This document shows positions 10,201-18,462 of a DNA stretch of 64,000 nt, in pieces. The notes beneath the pieces are model-generated. The model was given only the letters and a program-made list of their open reading frames with translations. It did not search any database and was not told the DNA's origin. How positions within the stretch are numbered: the stretch's first letter is position 1; each line of letters opens with the position of its first letter. The position numbers and the translations under genes were made by a program. This stretch comes from Nitrospirota bacterium (lineage in GTDB: Bacteria > Nitrospinota_A > UBA7883), in assembly GCA_024275315.1 (NCBI GenBank), contig JAJRZK010000009.1, positions 81,001-145,000 on the forward strand, given 5' to 3'.

Positions 10201-10968
10201 GACATCGAGCGAGAACAAGCTTTTGGCGGTGGTTTTATAGACCCCGTCGCTTTTTACGCTGATATCAATATCGTGAGAGCCTTGAATGGCAATGTCGTTC
10301 CATTCACAGGAAAACCCGGCTTTCGGATTTGAATAAATACGCGCCCGTCCCTCGATACCATAATAGCCAGCTTTACCGTTGGCGGAGATGTTCACGCCTT
10401 GTTGGTCGCATCGGGTCCGGGATGTGTTATAGATAATGGAAACGTCGCGGGCTTCGGCCGACCTGATATTGACCCGCACCGGCAGGACGGGGAGCGATAT
10501 CCATCTGGTTTTATCCTGCGGCGCAAGGATATCGGAGACATCCTGATCATGTTTGTTTTCGATTTTCTTTTTTTGCGAGACCGGATTGTACGACACTTTC
10601 AACCCGTCCACGACAAGACGTTCTATATCGATTCTCAACGTCAACAGGGCCAGGGGGTCTATACGGATATCGACGGATCGGGCTTCAAGCGCCACCCCAT
10701 CCGGCAGAGCCATCCTGACACCTCCGGCTCTCAACACACCTCCGAGGCCAGCCTCGATTTCACCAAATTCCGCTTTTACGCCGGTACGGGACAAAAGCTC
10801 CTTTTCCAGCGCCGTGGCGATATCCGCGGACCGGAGCCGGTATTCGGCCACAACACCCAAGACGGCTAACACACAAAGCGACACAACCGCCAGCGCCAGG
10901 AACCATTTGAGCGACCGGAGCCATGATCGCCCCGGGATCTGTTGTCGGGGAGGTTTATTGGAAGTCAC
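7261..10968 (-). CDS. Very large AsmA-like envelope protein
   Basis: 1235 residues from a GTG start preceded by CAGGA. A short cytoplasmic tail is followed by one transmembrane segment (about 20-42). The AsmA-like N-terminal part (about 45-115: EFGEIEAGLGG ... VDIRIDPLALLTLRIDIERLVVDG) comes next, then a long, beta-rich repetitive region without further helices. This is the plan of AsmA/YhdP/TamB/YdbH proteins, anchored in the inner membrane with a long periplasmic beta-groove implicated in phospholipid transport and outer-membrane homeostasis. It leads an operon with lptG, which supports an envelope role. The exact subfamily is uncertain; low-complexity beta sequence makes alignment by eye unreliable beyond the N-terminus. 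Confidence 0.72.
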   Translation of the reverse strand: MTSNKPPRQQIPGRSWLRSLKWFLALAVVSLCVLAVLGVVAEYRLRSADIATALEKELLSRTGVKAEFGEIEAGLGGVLRAGGVRMALPDGVALEARSVDIRIDPLALLTLRIDIERLVVDGLKVSYNPVSQKKKIENKHDQDVSDILAPQDKTRWISLPVLPVRVNIRSAEARDVSIIYNTSRTRCDQQGVNISANGKAGYYGIEGRARIYSNPKAGFSCEWNDIAIQGSHDIDISVKSDGVYKTTAKSLFSLDVASAKSPYGIKPGKIDITMENFVSRGKGLDIYSTIAVTAYGEPTMEMVSELKRKKKGWEYKARLDKFRFTADKMAMVPALKDMRATGLVYFGPLEFHGVFADEESKSEHMVSGKGIVRLLEYAFRDDVTGSGAEISFHVDRAGITGVKPGGKVLAKLKLPSVNAGDYSFKNLNADIELKLLDTKFPRIYVSASVGQAQKGERTIDGAALNATISSNLVVGVGDINWIKADVTLPGGSRATIFGSAEDFGRKKLRIEGDATVPFSLLEKTGVTKIFTPEPAETRMDIHFSVEGAAGEGWRNTNLEAKARVSAHGVRGELENGEGRLESTDITMDMTAHVGPEFKLSGISANLKAESSGADIPGAGRVERFTLDASMLAASTLDGVIKTNINSDIDKIMLYPGKNGTSEPTRASFGLVGEFDIGKGIYNIESASLDLGESASMEGSGSVEAGTRQFDIKMTSDRIDVGFFFAMIPPGLKKSLKIKSAHGVLAGYLKGHGIWPEKFSNMSYPPGFDLETSIGLTDGGVSYDDGKIVTSEMDIDIHAALSKERLSADVSAWAGQALVKDVFADSIIDPNLEFNIRLEDRDILYIDRFVFDISELGFVQWLSGSVGGVDPGGMKKLFENPVQVLTGLDIDLENYSALSLDKSRRFFSDALLSGSVEGVATMRSNPGTGFSVVGRGEFKELSVRLGQKRLIEGLNGVFPFSKTIAYVGEGDKNEGIINTRSGGSQGVRDTTFFEDLRGQSAHKENLAADFINAGPFTLSDTKFDLRFKENRFGVDYFKGALAGGVITGSARIKGEPEAYTMRMTEVFSGIDLAALLHRDLGLSQKESQVDGDVTMEISLEPGETREEIDISRIEMAVHISRIGPKALDRILKFLDPQESSPSVMNARVALKYAKPVRVDLIARHGALTLSIDVEYDLLIGGQIVTMPVIKRLPIHSLVNFEAIRAYLRKLSSMTEVMRLVAASRLRVDNDGQMSLR

Positions 10969-11168
10969 AGTCCTGAAAATGCGGAAGTAAATGAAAGTTC
11001 TTTTGCCATTCCGGCCTTTCCTCAGCGAAGATTCCGTTGCGATTATCGCGTTCGGATCATTTTATCGCGACCGGTACGTCTGCTGTTGAACAATCCTTGC
11101 GCATAACACAAAATATCGCACGGTACCGGCGGCGCAGGGCCGGGTTAAACCAGGATCAGCCAGGGCGA

Positions 11169-11798
11169 CTAGCTGATAAAATATTTTATTACAACAAAAC
11201 CGCCCACCAGCATCGCGGCGAAAGCCCATGACAAATGGACCATGTACCTTTCGATAAAATCCTTGATAGGCTCGCCATAAAAATATATGAGCGCGCCCTC
11301 CACATAAAAGCGCACTCCACGTCCCACAAGAGAAGCCAGGATAAAAACAACGAATGATACCTTGAAAGCTCCCGCGGCTATGGTAAAAACCTTGTAAGGT
11401 ATCGGGGAAACTCCGGCGACGAGGACAACGACGGCGTTCCATCGCTCATAGAGCGTCTGGATATCTGCGTATCTTGAAGCCAATCCATAGAACTCTATTA
11501 TCCTCATGCCTATTGATTCGATAAAGAAATAACCGATCATATATCCTATGGCTCCCCCAATCACAGAGCCTGCCGTGCACAAAGTGGCGTACCAAAGAGC
11601 TTTTTTTGGCCTGGAAACGCCCAGCGCCAGTAACAACGGATCCGGAGGGATGGGGAAAAAAGACGACTCCACAACCGCCAGAACAAAAAGAGCGGGGGCT
11701 CCGTATGGGGTGTGGGCCCAATGGAGAACCCAACCATATACCCGTTTCATCGGGCCTGAGCCCTGGCCTGGAGTGGTTCCCTTTGTGTTGTCTGGCAT
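11169..11798 (-). CDS. YqaA/DedA-family membrane protein
   Basis: 209 residues with a VTT (SNARE-associated) domain. Key stretches are ALFVLAVVESSFFPIPPDPLLLALG (family E and FPIPPD signature; only part belongs to the loop), GSVIGGAIGYMIGYF, GVSPIPYKVFTIAAGAF and the RGVRFYVEGALIYFYG end. DedA-related proteins move or flip lipids such as undecaprenyl phosphate or phospholipids. The YqaA branch is less studied. An internal ATG (MKRVYG, 48 bases downstream) could be the true start. It stands alone between the AsmA-like gene and dnaJ. Confidence 0.82.
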   Translation of the reverse strand: MPDNTKGTTPGQGSGPMKRVYGWVLHWAHTPYGAPALFVLAVVESSFFPIPPDPLLLALGVSRPKKALWYATLCTAGSVIGGAIGYMIGYFFIESIGMRIIEFYGLASRYADIQTLYERWNAVVVLVAGVSPIPYKVFTIAAGAFKVSFVVFILASLVGRGVRFYVEGALIYFYGEPIKDFIERYMVHLSWAFAAMLVGGFVVIKYFIS

Positions 11799-11906
11799 AA
11801 GTTATACCTTGATAGTTTTAGTGGATATGGATTCATCAAATTTGCAAGGTAAACGCTGGTTTTGCCCGCTTGCTGGTAATCGGCGGCAATACCATTGATC
11901 ACTGTT

Positions 11907-13028
11907 TCATGAGAACCCTAGGATTGACAGAAACCGGCGAAACATCCCCTGTTTTTTTCCGTCTATAACCGGATCTCCGTGCAGATGGGCGAACGACCTG
12001 AGAAGCCTTCGCTCTTTTTCTGTGAGGCGCGACGGGACATCGATAATAATCTTGTTGTACTGGTCTCCGACGCCATTGACACCGCGTCCCTTTAGACGGA
12101 GGATCGTGTGTCCATTCGTGTTTGGCGGCACGGTCATTTTCACCGGACCATCTATGGTTTGGACAATTGTAGCTCCCCCTAAAACCGCGGTGGTGAAAGG
12201 CACCGCGGCATTATAATAGATATCGTCTCCTTTGCGGGAAAAATATGGATGCTCCGCCACTGATACGGTGATTATCATATCTCCGGCCGGCCCGTTTAAT
12301 TTCCCCGCGTTCCCCTTGCCCCGGACAACGAACCTGGCGTTGTTCTCCACATTTGGAGGGATCTTTACCTTTACGCTGTTAATCCCTTTTATCCGACCAT
12401 CCCCCCTGCACCTGCGGCACCTGGTCTTGATCACGCTTCCACCCCCGAGACACCTGGGGCAGAACTCCCTGATGAGATACCCCCCGCTACCCTCCAGGAC
12501 GTGACCTACGCCCCTGCATTTTGGGCAGGTGGAAAAAGCCGACCCGCCTTCAGCGGCCGTGCCATCGCAATGGACACAAGGCGTATAAGCATCTGTATGC
12601 AGATCCAGGGTTGTCCCTTTCACCGCGTCCGTGAAGCTGATCCGCACGGTTCTCTCTATGTCCTCGCCGCGAGCGCCGCCCATGTCATGGTCCCTGGAAT
12701 CAGACCGGAAAAAACCGGCGATCCTGGACCCGAAACGGCTCTGCGACCTTGAACGCAGGAACCCGGCGGCCCTTCCGGTTTCACTTTCCCTTGGTAAGCG
12801 GGCTCCCTTTCTTTGCAGGCTCACAATGGTGTCGTAGGCGTTGTTGAGCTCCTTAAACCTCTCTTCTGACACAGGATTGTCCCCGTTCTGGTCCGGGTGA
12901 TATTTTTTGGCGAGACGCCTGAACGCCTGCTTGATTTCCAGGTCCGAGGCGTATGGATTAACACCTAGCACCTGGAACGGATTCCGGGCGGGAAACCTGC
13001 CCCCTGTTTGTCTATGTTTCCGGCTCAC
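11907..13028 (-). CDS. dnaJ: DnaJ-type co-chaperone with zinc finger
   Basis: 373 residues. J-domain at about 17-80 with the HPD motif (KKYHPDQNGD), which stimulates DnaK ATPase. Four CxxCxGxG-like repeats (CVHCDGTA, CPKCRGVG, CPRCLGGG, CRRCRGDG, about 148-210) form the zinc-binding region, followed by two C-terminal substrate-binding domains. Unusual points: a 16-residue basic extension precedes the J-domain, and the usual Gly/Phe region is replaced by an Arg/Ser-rich linker (about 83-130). The GTG start lies 17 bases inside the end of grpE, so coupling is likely. Third gene of hrcA-grpE-dnaJ. Confidence 0.9.
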   Translation of the reverse strand: MSRKHRQTGGRFPARNPFQVLGVNPYASDLEIKQAFRRLAKKYHPDQNGDNPVSEERFKELNNAYDTIVSLQRKGARLPRESETGRAAGFLRSRSQSRFGSRIAGFFRSDSRDHDMGGARGEDIERTVRISFTDAVKGTTLDLHTDAYTPCVHCDGTAAEGGSAFSTCPKCRGVGHVLEGSGGYLIREFCPRCLGGGSVIKTRCRRCRGDGRIKGINSVKVKIPPNVENNARFVVRGKGNAGKLNGPAGDMIITVSVAEHPYFSRKGDDIYYNAAVPFTTAVLGGATIVQTIDGPVKMTVPPNTNGHTILRLKGRGVNGVGDQYNKIIIDVPSRLTEKERRLLRSFAHLHGDPVIDGKKQGMFRRFLSILGFS

Positions 13029-13674
13029 CGGGGCTGTTCCTAGCTACGCATACTTTCGCCGCTCGTATTACTCTTCCATTGAAACTGTACCCCGGAGCTA
13101 ATTCACGGGTCACCGTTCCGTCCTCGTTGTCACTAGTTTGCTCTACATGGACAGCTTCGCACAAAGTCGGGTCAAAAGGCTTGCCGACCACATCCAGCTT
13201 CTCGAGCCCCTGTCCCCCGAGTATATCAACAAATTGCTGATGAGTCATCCGGACTCCTTCACCGAGTTGATCCAGGCTCCCGGAGCCTTCCTCTATGGCC
13301 TGCCTAGCCTTCTCCAGGTTATCCAAAACCGGCAAAATAGACTCTATCAACGACAACGCGGCAAAACGCGATTTCTCGTTGTATTCGCGAGTCAGCCGTT
13401 TGCTGTAGTTTTCCGAGTCCGCAACCGCCCTTAGAGCCCTCTCTTCGGCGATGACCAGCTCTGATTCGCGTTTTTCCAGCTTTTCTGTCAGGTTGCTGAT
13501 AATAGATTTGAGCTTGTTGATCTCGTCTTTTTTCTTTTTTGGGAGTTCTTTTTTCTCCAGCTTCCCGCTTTTGCGCTTGATCTCCTTACCGGGAATATCC
13601 CGCTCCTTCACAGAACCGGGCCCCTCCCGGTCCCCGGATGTTGGAGTGTCATTGTCCTGAATTGGCACTTTCAA
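13012..13674 (-). CDS. grpE: Nucleotide exchange factor GrpE
   Basis: 220 residues. GrpE releases ADP from DnaK. A charged, lysine-rich N-terminal tail (about 1-50) leads into a long coiled coil (about 50-110, with ALRAVADSENYSKRLTREY) and a beta-domain containing FDPTLCEAV and the terminal GYSFNGRVIRAAKVCVA signature. Its start overlaps the hrcA stop by 4 bases (ATGA) and its end overlaps dnaJ by 17 bases. No dnaK lies between grpE and dnaJ, where many bacteria carry it. Confidence 0.95.
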   Translation of the reverse strand: MKVPIQDNDTPTSGDREGPGSVKERDIPGKEIKRKSGKLEKKELPKKKKDEINKLKSIISNLTEKLEKRESELVIAEERALRAVADSENYSKRLTREYNEKSRFAALSLIESILPVLDNLEKARQAIEEGSGSLDQLGEGVRMTHQQFVDILGGQGLEKLDVVGKPFDPTLCEAVHVEQTSDNEDGTVTRELAPGYSFNGRVIRAAKVCVARNSPGEPET

Positions 13675-14738
13675 TTTTCTTCCCCGATGCTTTGACAGGT
13701 CAACCTCCCGCTTACTGATCTTGCGGTGTACGCCACCAGCGCCATGACATGGCCGTAGTTCATGCGCTTATTCCCGATGATACCGACAGCTCCGGCCATC
13801 CCGCTTAGTCCTGAAAAGGGGTGCGCTACGACCGTATAGTCGGCCAGCTCACCTATTTCAGATTCCGACCCTATCACAAGATATATTCCGTCGCTCTTCA
13901 GGCAATCATCCAAAAGCTCCGCCAACATGCTTTTCTCATCTATGGCGGCGAACAGAGCCTTGATTCCCGCCAAGTCCGCGGGGTTTTCCGTGTTGTTCAA
14001 GAGGTTGCTCGCGCCGTCCAGATATATCTTCCCCGCCCCGGCGGCTTGTTGCTGTTTCACCAGCTTTTCCGCCACCTCAAGCGCCGCCGTTCTCAAGGCG
14101 TCGAGGCAGTTTTCCTCCCGTTGCAACTTTTTCATAAGCAATCTCCTGGCCTGCGCCAGGTTTAGGTAGGTGAACTTCTCGTTATAATAATTTGTAATTT
14201 TGTCCAGGACATCCTGGGTGAACACGTCCCTGGTCTTGATGACGTATCTCTGGATTTCACCGTTGGTCGCTACCACCACCGCAAGAGTCATGTCATTTGA
14301 TATCTTTACAAACTGAACCTTCCTGATGGGGGCCGACCCGGACGTGGCCACTCCCGCCAGCCCCGCTTGCGCGGAGAGGTTGGAAAGCGTTCTGGAAACC
14401 GACCCCAGGAAATCCGCCAATTCCAGAAAATCATCGCCGACGGTGGCGCGCTTGATATCCCTGGCCTGGTTTTCCGGCAACTCGATCCTTTCCACCAACG
14501 ACTGGGCGTAATATCGAAACCCCTTGTCCGAGGGGACACGTCCGGCCGAGATATGGGGTTGTGTCAGGTAACCCCGCGATTCCAGGTCTCCGAGCACATT
14601 TCGTATGGAAGCCGCGCATAGACCGAAGTTATATTGGCTTGATATGACTTCGGCTCCAATCGGCTCCGATTTTTCTATATAACCCTCGACCACAGCCTTG
14701 AGAACCGCGCTGGCGCGATCGCTGATTTTACACTCCAT
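13671..14738 (-). CDS. hrcA: Heat-inducible transcription repressor HrcA
   Basis: 355 residues. HrcA represses class I heat-shock operons by binding the CIRCE inverted repeat and is kept active by GroEL. The N-terminal winged helix (ASAVLKAVVEGYIEKSEPIGAEVISSQ spans it; recognition part includes CAASIRNVLGDLE and LTQPHISAGRVPSDKGFRYY) and the C-terminal GAF-like domain (IYLVIGSESEI ... GMAGAVGIIG.KRMNYG) are clear. First gene of hrcA-grpE-dnaJ. No CIRCE (TTAGCACTC-N9-GAGTGCTAA) is present upstream of it or of the divergent J-protein gene, so its targets, probably groESL or dnaK, lie elsewhere. Confidence 0.95.
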   Translation of the reverse strand: MECKISDRASAVLKAVVEGYIEKSEPIGAEVISSQYNFGLCAASIRNVLGDLESRGYLTQPHISAGRVPSDKGFRYYAQSLVERIELPENQARDIKRATVGDDFLELADFLGSVSRTLSNLSAQAGLAGVATSGSAPIRKVQFVKISNDMTLAVVVATNGEIQRYVIKTRDVFTQDVLDKITNYYNEKFTYLNLAQARRLLMKKLQREENCLDALRTAALEVAEKLVKQQQAAGAGKIYLDGASNLLNNTENPADLAGIKALFAAIDEKSMLAELLDDCLKSDGIYLVIGSESEIGELADYTVVAHPFSGLSGMAGAVGIIGNKRMNYGHVMALVAYTARSVSGRLTCQSIGEEN

Positions 14739-14789
14739 TTGCCTGATATCTTAACTGTTGAATGAAGGAGTCGATTTGAATATTGTTTC

Positions 14790-14817
14790 ATTATAAAATT
14801 GGGGGCATGTATGTCAA
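14790..14817 (-). promoter_or_regulatory. Consensus sigma-70 promoter of hrcA-grpE-dnaJ
   Basis: On the minus strand a perfect TTGACA -35 box (14812-14817) and a perfect TATAAT -10 box (14790-14795) are separated by 16 bases. They lie about 52 bases upstream of hrcA, giving a short leader. The match to the housekeeping consensus is complete in both hexamers. Confidence 0.8.
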
Positions 14818-14854
14818 GGAGTACCGGTGCCGATCTCTGCGCGGTATGGTTTAC

Positions 14855-14884
14855 CTTGACTTTCACGATTTGTGATCCCATATT
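14855..14884 (+). promoter_or_regulatory. Heat-shock (sigma-32-like) promoter of the CbpA-type gene
   Basis: CTTGACT (14855-14861), then 14 bases, then TCCCATAT (14876-14883). The sigma-32 consensus is CTTGAAA, 13-17 bases, CCCCATnT. The match is 5 of 7 in the -35 box and strong in the -10 box. It is 50 bases upstream of the J-protein start at 14936 and points towards it. This supports heat-shock sigma control of that gene. Confidence 0.55.
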
Positions 14885-14935
14885 TCGGCAAGGCGAAGCG
14901 GGGGCTTTTCAGGTGATTCGGAAAGGACTATAAAA

Positions 14936-15880
14936 ATGGCCAAAGATTATTATGAACTCCTTGGGATAAGCAAGGACGCGTCAGACGCTCAAATCAAAAA
15001 AGCGTACCGCAAAATGGCCAAAAAATACCATCCCGATAAAAATCCCGACGACAAGAGCGCCGAAGAGATGTTCAAGCAAGTCAGCGAGGCTTACGCGGTT
15101 TTGAGCGATCCCGAAAAGAAAAGTCAATACGACCAGTTCGGCCATGACATGTTTCACCAGAGATTCAGCCGTGACGATATTTTCAACAGCGCGAACATGG
15201 AGGATATTTTCAGGGAGTTTGGTATCGGTGGAGACATATTCGGACAGTTTTTCCGGGGAGGCCACGGTCGATCGCACATCCGCTTCGGTGGCGCCGGTGG
15301 CAGAGGCTCGATGAACGGGTTCGGATTTGACGACATATTCGGCCAGGCGCCCGGGCCTATGCAGGGCCAGGACCTGACGGCGGAGATGACCATATCATTC
15401 CGCGAAGCCGTAGAGGGTTGTGAAAAAACCATGACAGCCAGGGTTTCAGGGGGGACCAAAACCTTGACGGTGAAAATACCCGCCGGCATCGACACCGGTA
15501 AAAAGCTTCGAATGAAGGGGGAAGGTGGTCCTGGGGTGAACGGTGGTCCCGCCGGTGACTTGTACATAGCTATTACCGTAGCAGATGACCCTGTGTTCAA
15601 ACGGGAAGGGGCGGACCTTTATGTGGAAGCTCAGGCGCCTTATTCCACCCTTATTTTGGGCGGAACCATCACCGTCCCTTCGCTCGATGGTCACAAATCG
15701 ATCAAAATCGCACCCGGGTCTGATCCGTCGAAAAAAGTGCGCATAAAAAACGCGGGAGCGCCAAAGCTGAGGGGCGCCGGGCGAGGCAATCTGTACGTCT
15801 CGTTAAAGGTGAAGGTGCCACGCAAAATCACGGAGAACCAGAAAAGGGTTGCCGCCTGGCTGGCCGACGCCGGTCTTTGA
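14936..15880 (+). CDS. CbpA/DnaJ-like co-chaperone (no zinc finger)
   Basis: 314 residues. J-domain at 3-70 with KKYHPDKNPD. A Gly/Phe-rich region (about 85-140: FGIGGDIFGQFFRGG and following) comes next, then directly two C-terminal beta-domains (EAVEGCEKTM ... KVRIKNAGAPKL). The absence of CxxCxGxG repeats makes it a class II (CbpA-like) J-protein working with DnaK. The ATG follows GGAAAGGACTATAAAA, giving a ribosome site. Divergent from hrcA-grpE-dnaJ across 197 bases. It carries the Gly/Phe region that the operon's DnaJ lacks, so the two may divide labour. Confidence 0.92.
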   Translation: MAKDYYELLGISKDASDAQIKKAYRKMAKKYHPDKNPDDKSAEEMFKQVSEAYAVLSDPEKKSQYDQFGHDMFHQRFSRDDIFNSANMEDIFREFGIGGDIFGQFFRGGHGRSHIRFGGAGGRGSMNGFGFDDIFGQAPGPMQGQDLTAEMTISFREAVEGCEKTMTARVSGGTKTLTVKIPAGIDTGKKLRMKGEGGPGVNGGPAGDLYIAITVADDPVFKREGADLYVEAQAPYSTLILGGTITVPSLDGHKSIKIAPGSDPSKKVRIKNAGAPKLRGAGRGNLYVSLKVKVPRKITENQKRVAAWLADAGL

Positions 15881-15990
15881 TCACGCCGCTTTGCCAACAG
15901 CCCCCTGATATCGCCTAAACCCGCGTTGAACTATAGTTGTTGAAAAATACGGTGTAAATCCTTACATTAACAGCTGACGCCCAGATTATT

Positions 15991-17493
15991 GTGGCGCGGG
16001 ATAAGACTTATGTTATGACTTCACAACAGATGGACATTTTCAAAAATTTGACCAGCATGGTCGATTCCGTGGCCGACCTGGACAACCTGCTGGGCCTTAT
16101 TGTGCTTGCCGCCATGCGTGTTATGAACGCAAAAGCCTCTTCTCTGCTATTGACGAGTAAAAGAAGCGACAAGCTTTATTTCCACACATGCGTAGGTGAC
16201 AAGGGGGACCAGGTCAAAAAATTCGAGCTGGACGAGGGCGAGGGGATAGCTGGATGGGCGGTTCAACAAGGCAGACCTGTGCTGGTCACCGATGTCGCCA
16301 ACGATCCCAGGTGGTCGCCGAAAATCGCGGACGCGATTAATGTGGACACCAAATCAATAGCGTGCGCCCCGTTAACGTATGACAACAATGTGTTGGGCGC
16401 GCTGGAAATAATAGACCGAAAGGATGAGAAACCGCTGACCCAGGACGATCTGGACAGGCTTGTTGTCTTTTCGGACCTTGCGGCGGGGTTGCTGGTCAAG
16501 GCTCGCGAATATAACGAGGTAAACCGTGAAAACAAGTTGCTGAGAAAAGAACTGGCTGGCAGACATGAGATAATCGGCAAATCCAAACCATTGCTTAAGG
16601 CCATGGAGGATTGCGCCAAAGTCGCCTCATCCAAGGCTACGGCGCTGATCACCGGAGAGTCCGGAACCGGCAAGGAACTGTTCGCCAGGCTCATACACGA
16701 TCTTTCCCCGCGCCGCGACAGGAGGCTTGTTTCTGTAAACTGTGGCGCTTTGGCGGAGACACTTCTGGAACGGGAGCTGTTCGGTCACGAGAAAGGAGCC
16801 TTCACCGGAGCCGACACACAGAAGCCGGGGCTGTTCGAGGCCGCTGATTCTGGCACGATATTCCTCGATGAAATAGCGGAGACATCACCTGCCATGCAGA
16901 TAAAATTGCTTCGTGTTTTACAGGAAGAGTCGTTTTTCAGGGTTGGAGGACAGTCCCAGGTAACCGTCGATATAAGGGTCATCGCGGCGACAAACAAAAA
17001 GCTGGAAAAATTGGTGGAAGAAAAAAAATTTCGTGATGACCTATTCTACAGGCTGAACGTGATTAATATAGCTCTCCCACCATTGCGGGAGCGCGAGGGT
17101 GACATCATTATTCTGGCGGAGCATTTTCTTAGGAAATTCTCCAGAGATATGAAACGGGACGTCAGAGGGTTCACGGAAGAATCTAAACGAGCCATGCTGG
17201 CGTATCCATGGCCAGGTAATATTCGCCAGCTTGAAAATACCGTGGAAAGAGCCATCATCATGGCGGAATCGGATATGATCGGTATATCCGACCTGCCTCC
17301 GGAGATGACCGGATTCGGGAAAAGCCCCATCAGCGTGGGGCTTTCGTTAAAGGAGGCGCAAGATCATTTCCGGGCCGAGTTTGTGCGAAAGTCACTCGAT
17401 CGTTGCGATGGCAACAAAACAAACACCGCCAAGATGCTCAATATCCAGCGCACATACCTTAGCCGTTTGATCAAGGAATACAACATACAATGA
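15991..17493 (+). CDS. GAF-domain sigma-54-dependent activator
   Basis: 500 residues from GTG; an ATG eight codons later (16015) is an alternative start. An N-terminal GAF sensor domain (about 15-170) precedes a full sigma-54 AAA+ domain: Walker A GESGTGKE (about 222), FGHEKGAFTGAD with the sigma-54-contact loop, Walker B GTIFLDEI, and PWPGNIRQLEN sensor II. A Fis-type helix-turn-helix ends it (GNKTNTAKMLNIQRTYLSRLIKEY). The layout equals NifA/FhlA-like regulators that respond to a ligand or redox signal rather than phosphorylation. The target genes are unknown; the downstream unknown gene and the sigma-54-like site upstream of glnK are candidates only. Confidence 0.9.
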   Translation: MARDKTYVMTSQQMDIFKNLTSMVDSVADLDNLLGLIVLAAMRVMNAKASSLLLTSKRSDKLYFHTCVGDKGDQVKKFELDEGEGIAGWAVQQGRPVLVTDVANDPRWSPKIADAINVDTKSIACAPLTYDNNVLGALEIIDRKDEKPLTQDDLDRLVVFSDLAAGLLVKAREYNEVNRENKLLRKELAGRHEIIGKSKPLLKAMEDCAKVASSKATALITGESGTGKELFARLIHDLSPRRDRRLVSVNCGALAETLLERELFGHEKGAFTGADTQKPGLFEAADSGTIFLDEIAETSPAMQIKLLRVLQEESFFRVGGQSQVTVDIRVIAATNKKLEKLVEEKKFRDDLFYRLNVINIALPPLREREGDIIILAEHFLRKFSRDMKRDVRGFTEESKRAMLAYPWPGNIRQLENTVERAIIMAESDMIGISDLPPEMTGFGKSPISVGLSLKEAQDHFRAEFVRKSLDRCDGNKTNTAKMLNIQRTYLSRLIKEYNIQ

Positions 17494-17526
17494 GACAACG
17501 TTCGCACAGAACAGAACCGGTGTTGC

Positions 17527-18342
17527 ATGGATAGCCTTGTGTGGGTGGCCATGGGCGTGTTTCTGGCCCTGGCGATAAGCATGAGATTGCGTGAGGAGTC
17601 GAAGCTTGAGCCTCTGGCCCAATTTCCAAAACCTGCCGCCAAACACCCCGGTTTCAAATCAGGGACCGACGGCATATTCAAGGTCAGGGTCATCGCGATG
17701 GAATTCGACGAAATCGGCCCGGTGATATACATCAACGGTGAATTCGCCCTGGGACCGGAGAGGGTGGACATAGACATAGTGACAGCCGAAGTGCACATCG
17801 GGGGGAAGGTGGAAAATTTCGTCTCGTTCGATCCTTCCACAGACGACGATCCCGGCGAAAAAACAATAGGGGACCTGGTCAACCTGATCAGCCCCGTCTG
17901 GCTTGTTCCTGAGCAAAGGGGAAAGTTCCGGACCCCCATGTTCGCCCCGGATTCGGAGGACCGTCTTAACATAATTATGGACCAGCTCGACTCGGCCGCT
18001 TTGCGCATGGTTGAAAAGCTCGACATGGAATTCGGGGACTATCCCCTCGAGGGTGAATTCCTGGAGCGGATCGAGTCTGATTTTCTGAACGATTTCGTGG
18101 TGAAGGAACTGGCGTCCGATATAAAAAGGGAGTTGATCTGGCGAGCGGGTCACATGGTGGTGATCGTGAGGTTCATGAACTCCTATGACGAGGTTGTTGA
18201 GGAATCGCGGTTGGAACTTGATCTGGCCGCCAAAGACGCGGAGGCTCTGGATGGAAACACCGATAATATAATCCTGAACGCCTTTCGAGCCCAACTGGAT
18301 CTTGAAACCATAAACTACAGCACAGTAGTCTACGAATCATAA
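17527..18342 (+). CDS. Membrane-anchored protein of unknown function
   Basis: 271 residues, not recognised. An N-terminal hydrophobic segment (about 3-20, LVWVAMGVFLALAISM) probably anchors it in the inner membrane; the rest is acidic and soluble. A beta-rich part (about 50-110, FKVRVIAMEFDEIGPVIYING) is followed by an acidic helical part (about 140-220). It starts 33 bases after the sigma-54 activator and is probably cotranscribed with it. Side of the membrane and function are unknown. Confidence 0.6.
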   Translation: MDSLVWVAMGVFLALAISMRLREESKLEPLAQFPKPAAKHPGFKSGTDGIFKVRVIAMEFDEIGPVIYINGEFALGPERVDIDIVTAEVHIGGKVENFVSFDPSTDDDPGEKTIGDLVNLISPVWLVPEQRGKFRTPMFAPDSEDRLNIIMDQLDSAALRMVEKLDMEFGDYPLEGEFLERIESDFLNDFVVKELASDIKRELIWRAGHMVVIVRFMNSYDEVVEESRLELDLAAKDAEALDGNTDNIILNAFRAQLDLETINYSTVVYES

Positions 18343-18462
18343 ACCAACATCTCTCCAGACCTCGACGCCCCTCCCCAACAATCTGTCACAGCCGATCTCC
18401 GGCCCCTGATGGAGCTTGCGAGGCGTGTTCTTGCCGCCACGAACGGGAGTCTTTGCGAATAC

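Noticed and set aside
14739..14935. CIRCE element for HrcA.
   Set aside because: No TTAGCACTC / GAGTGCTAA arms with a 9-base gap, even allowing two mismatches by eye.
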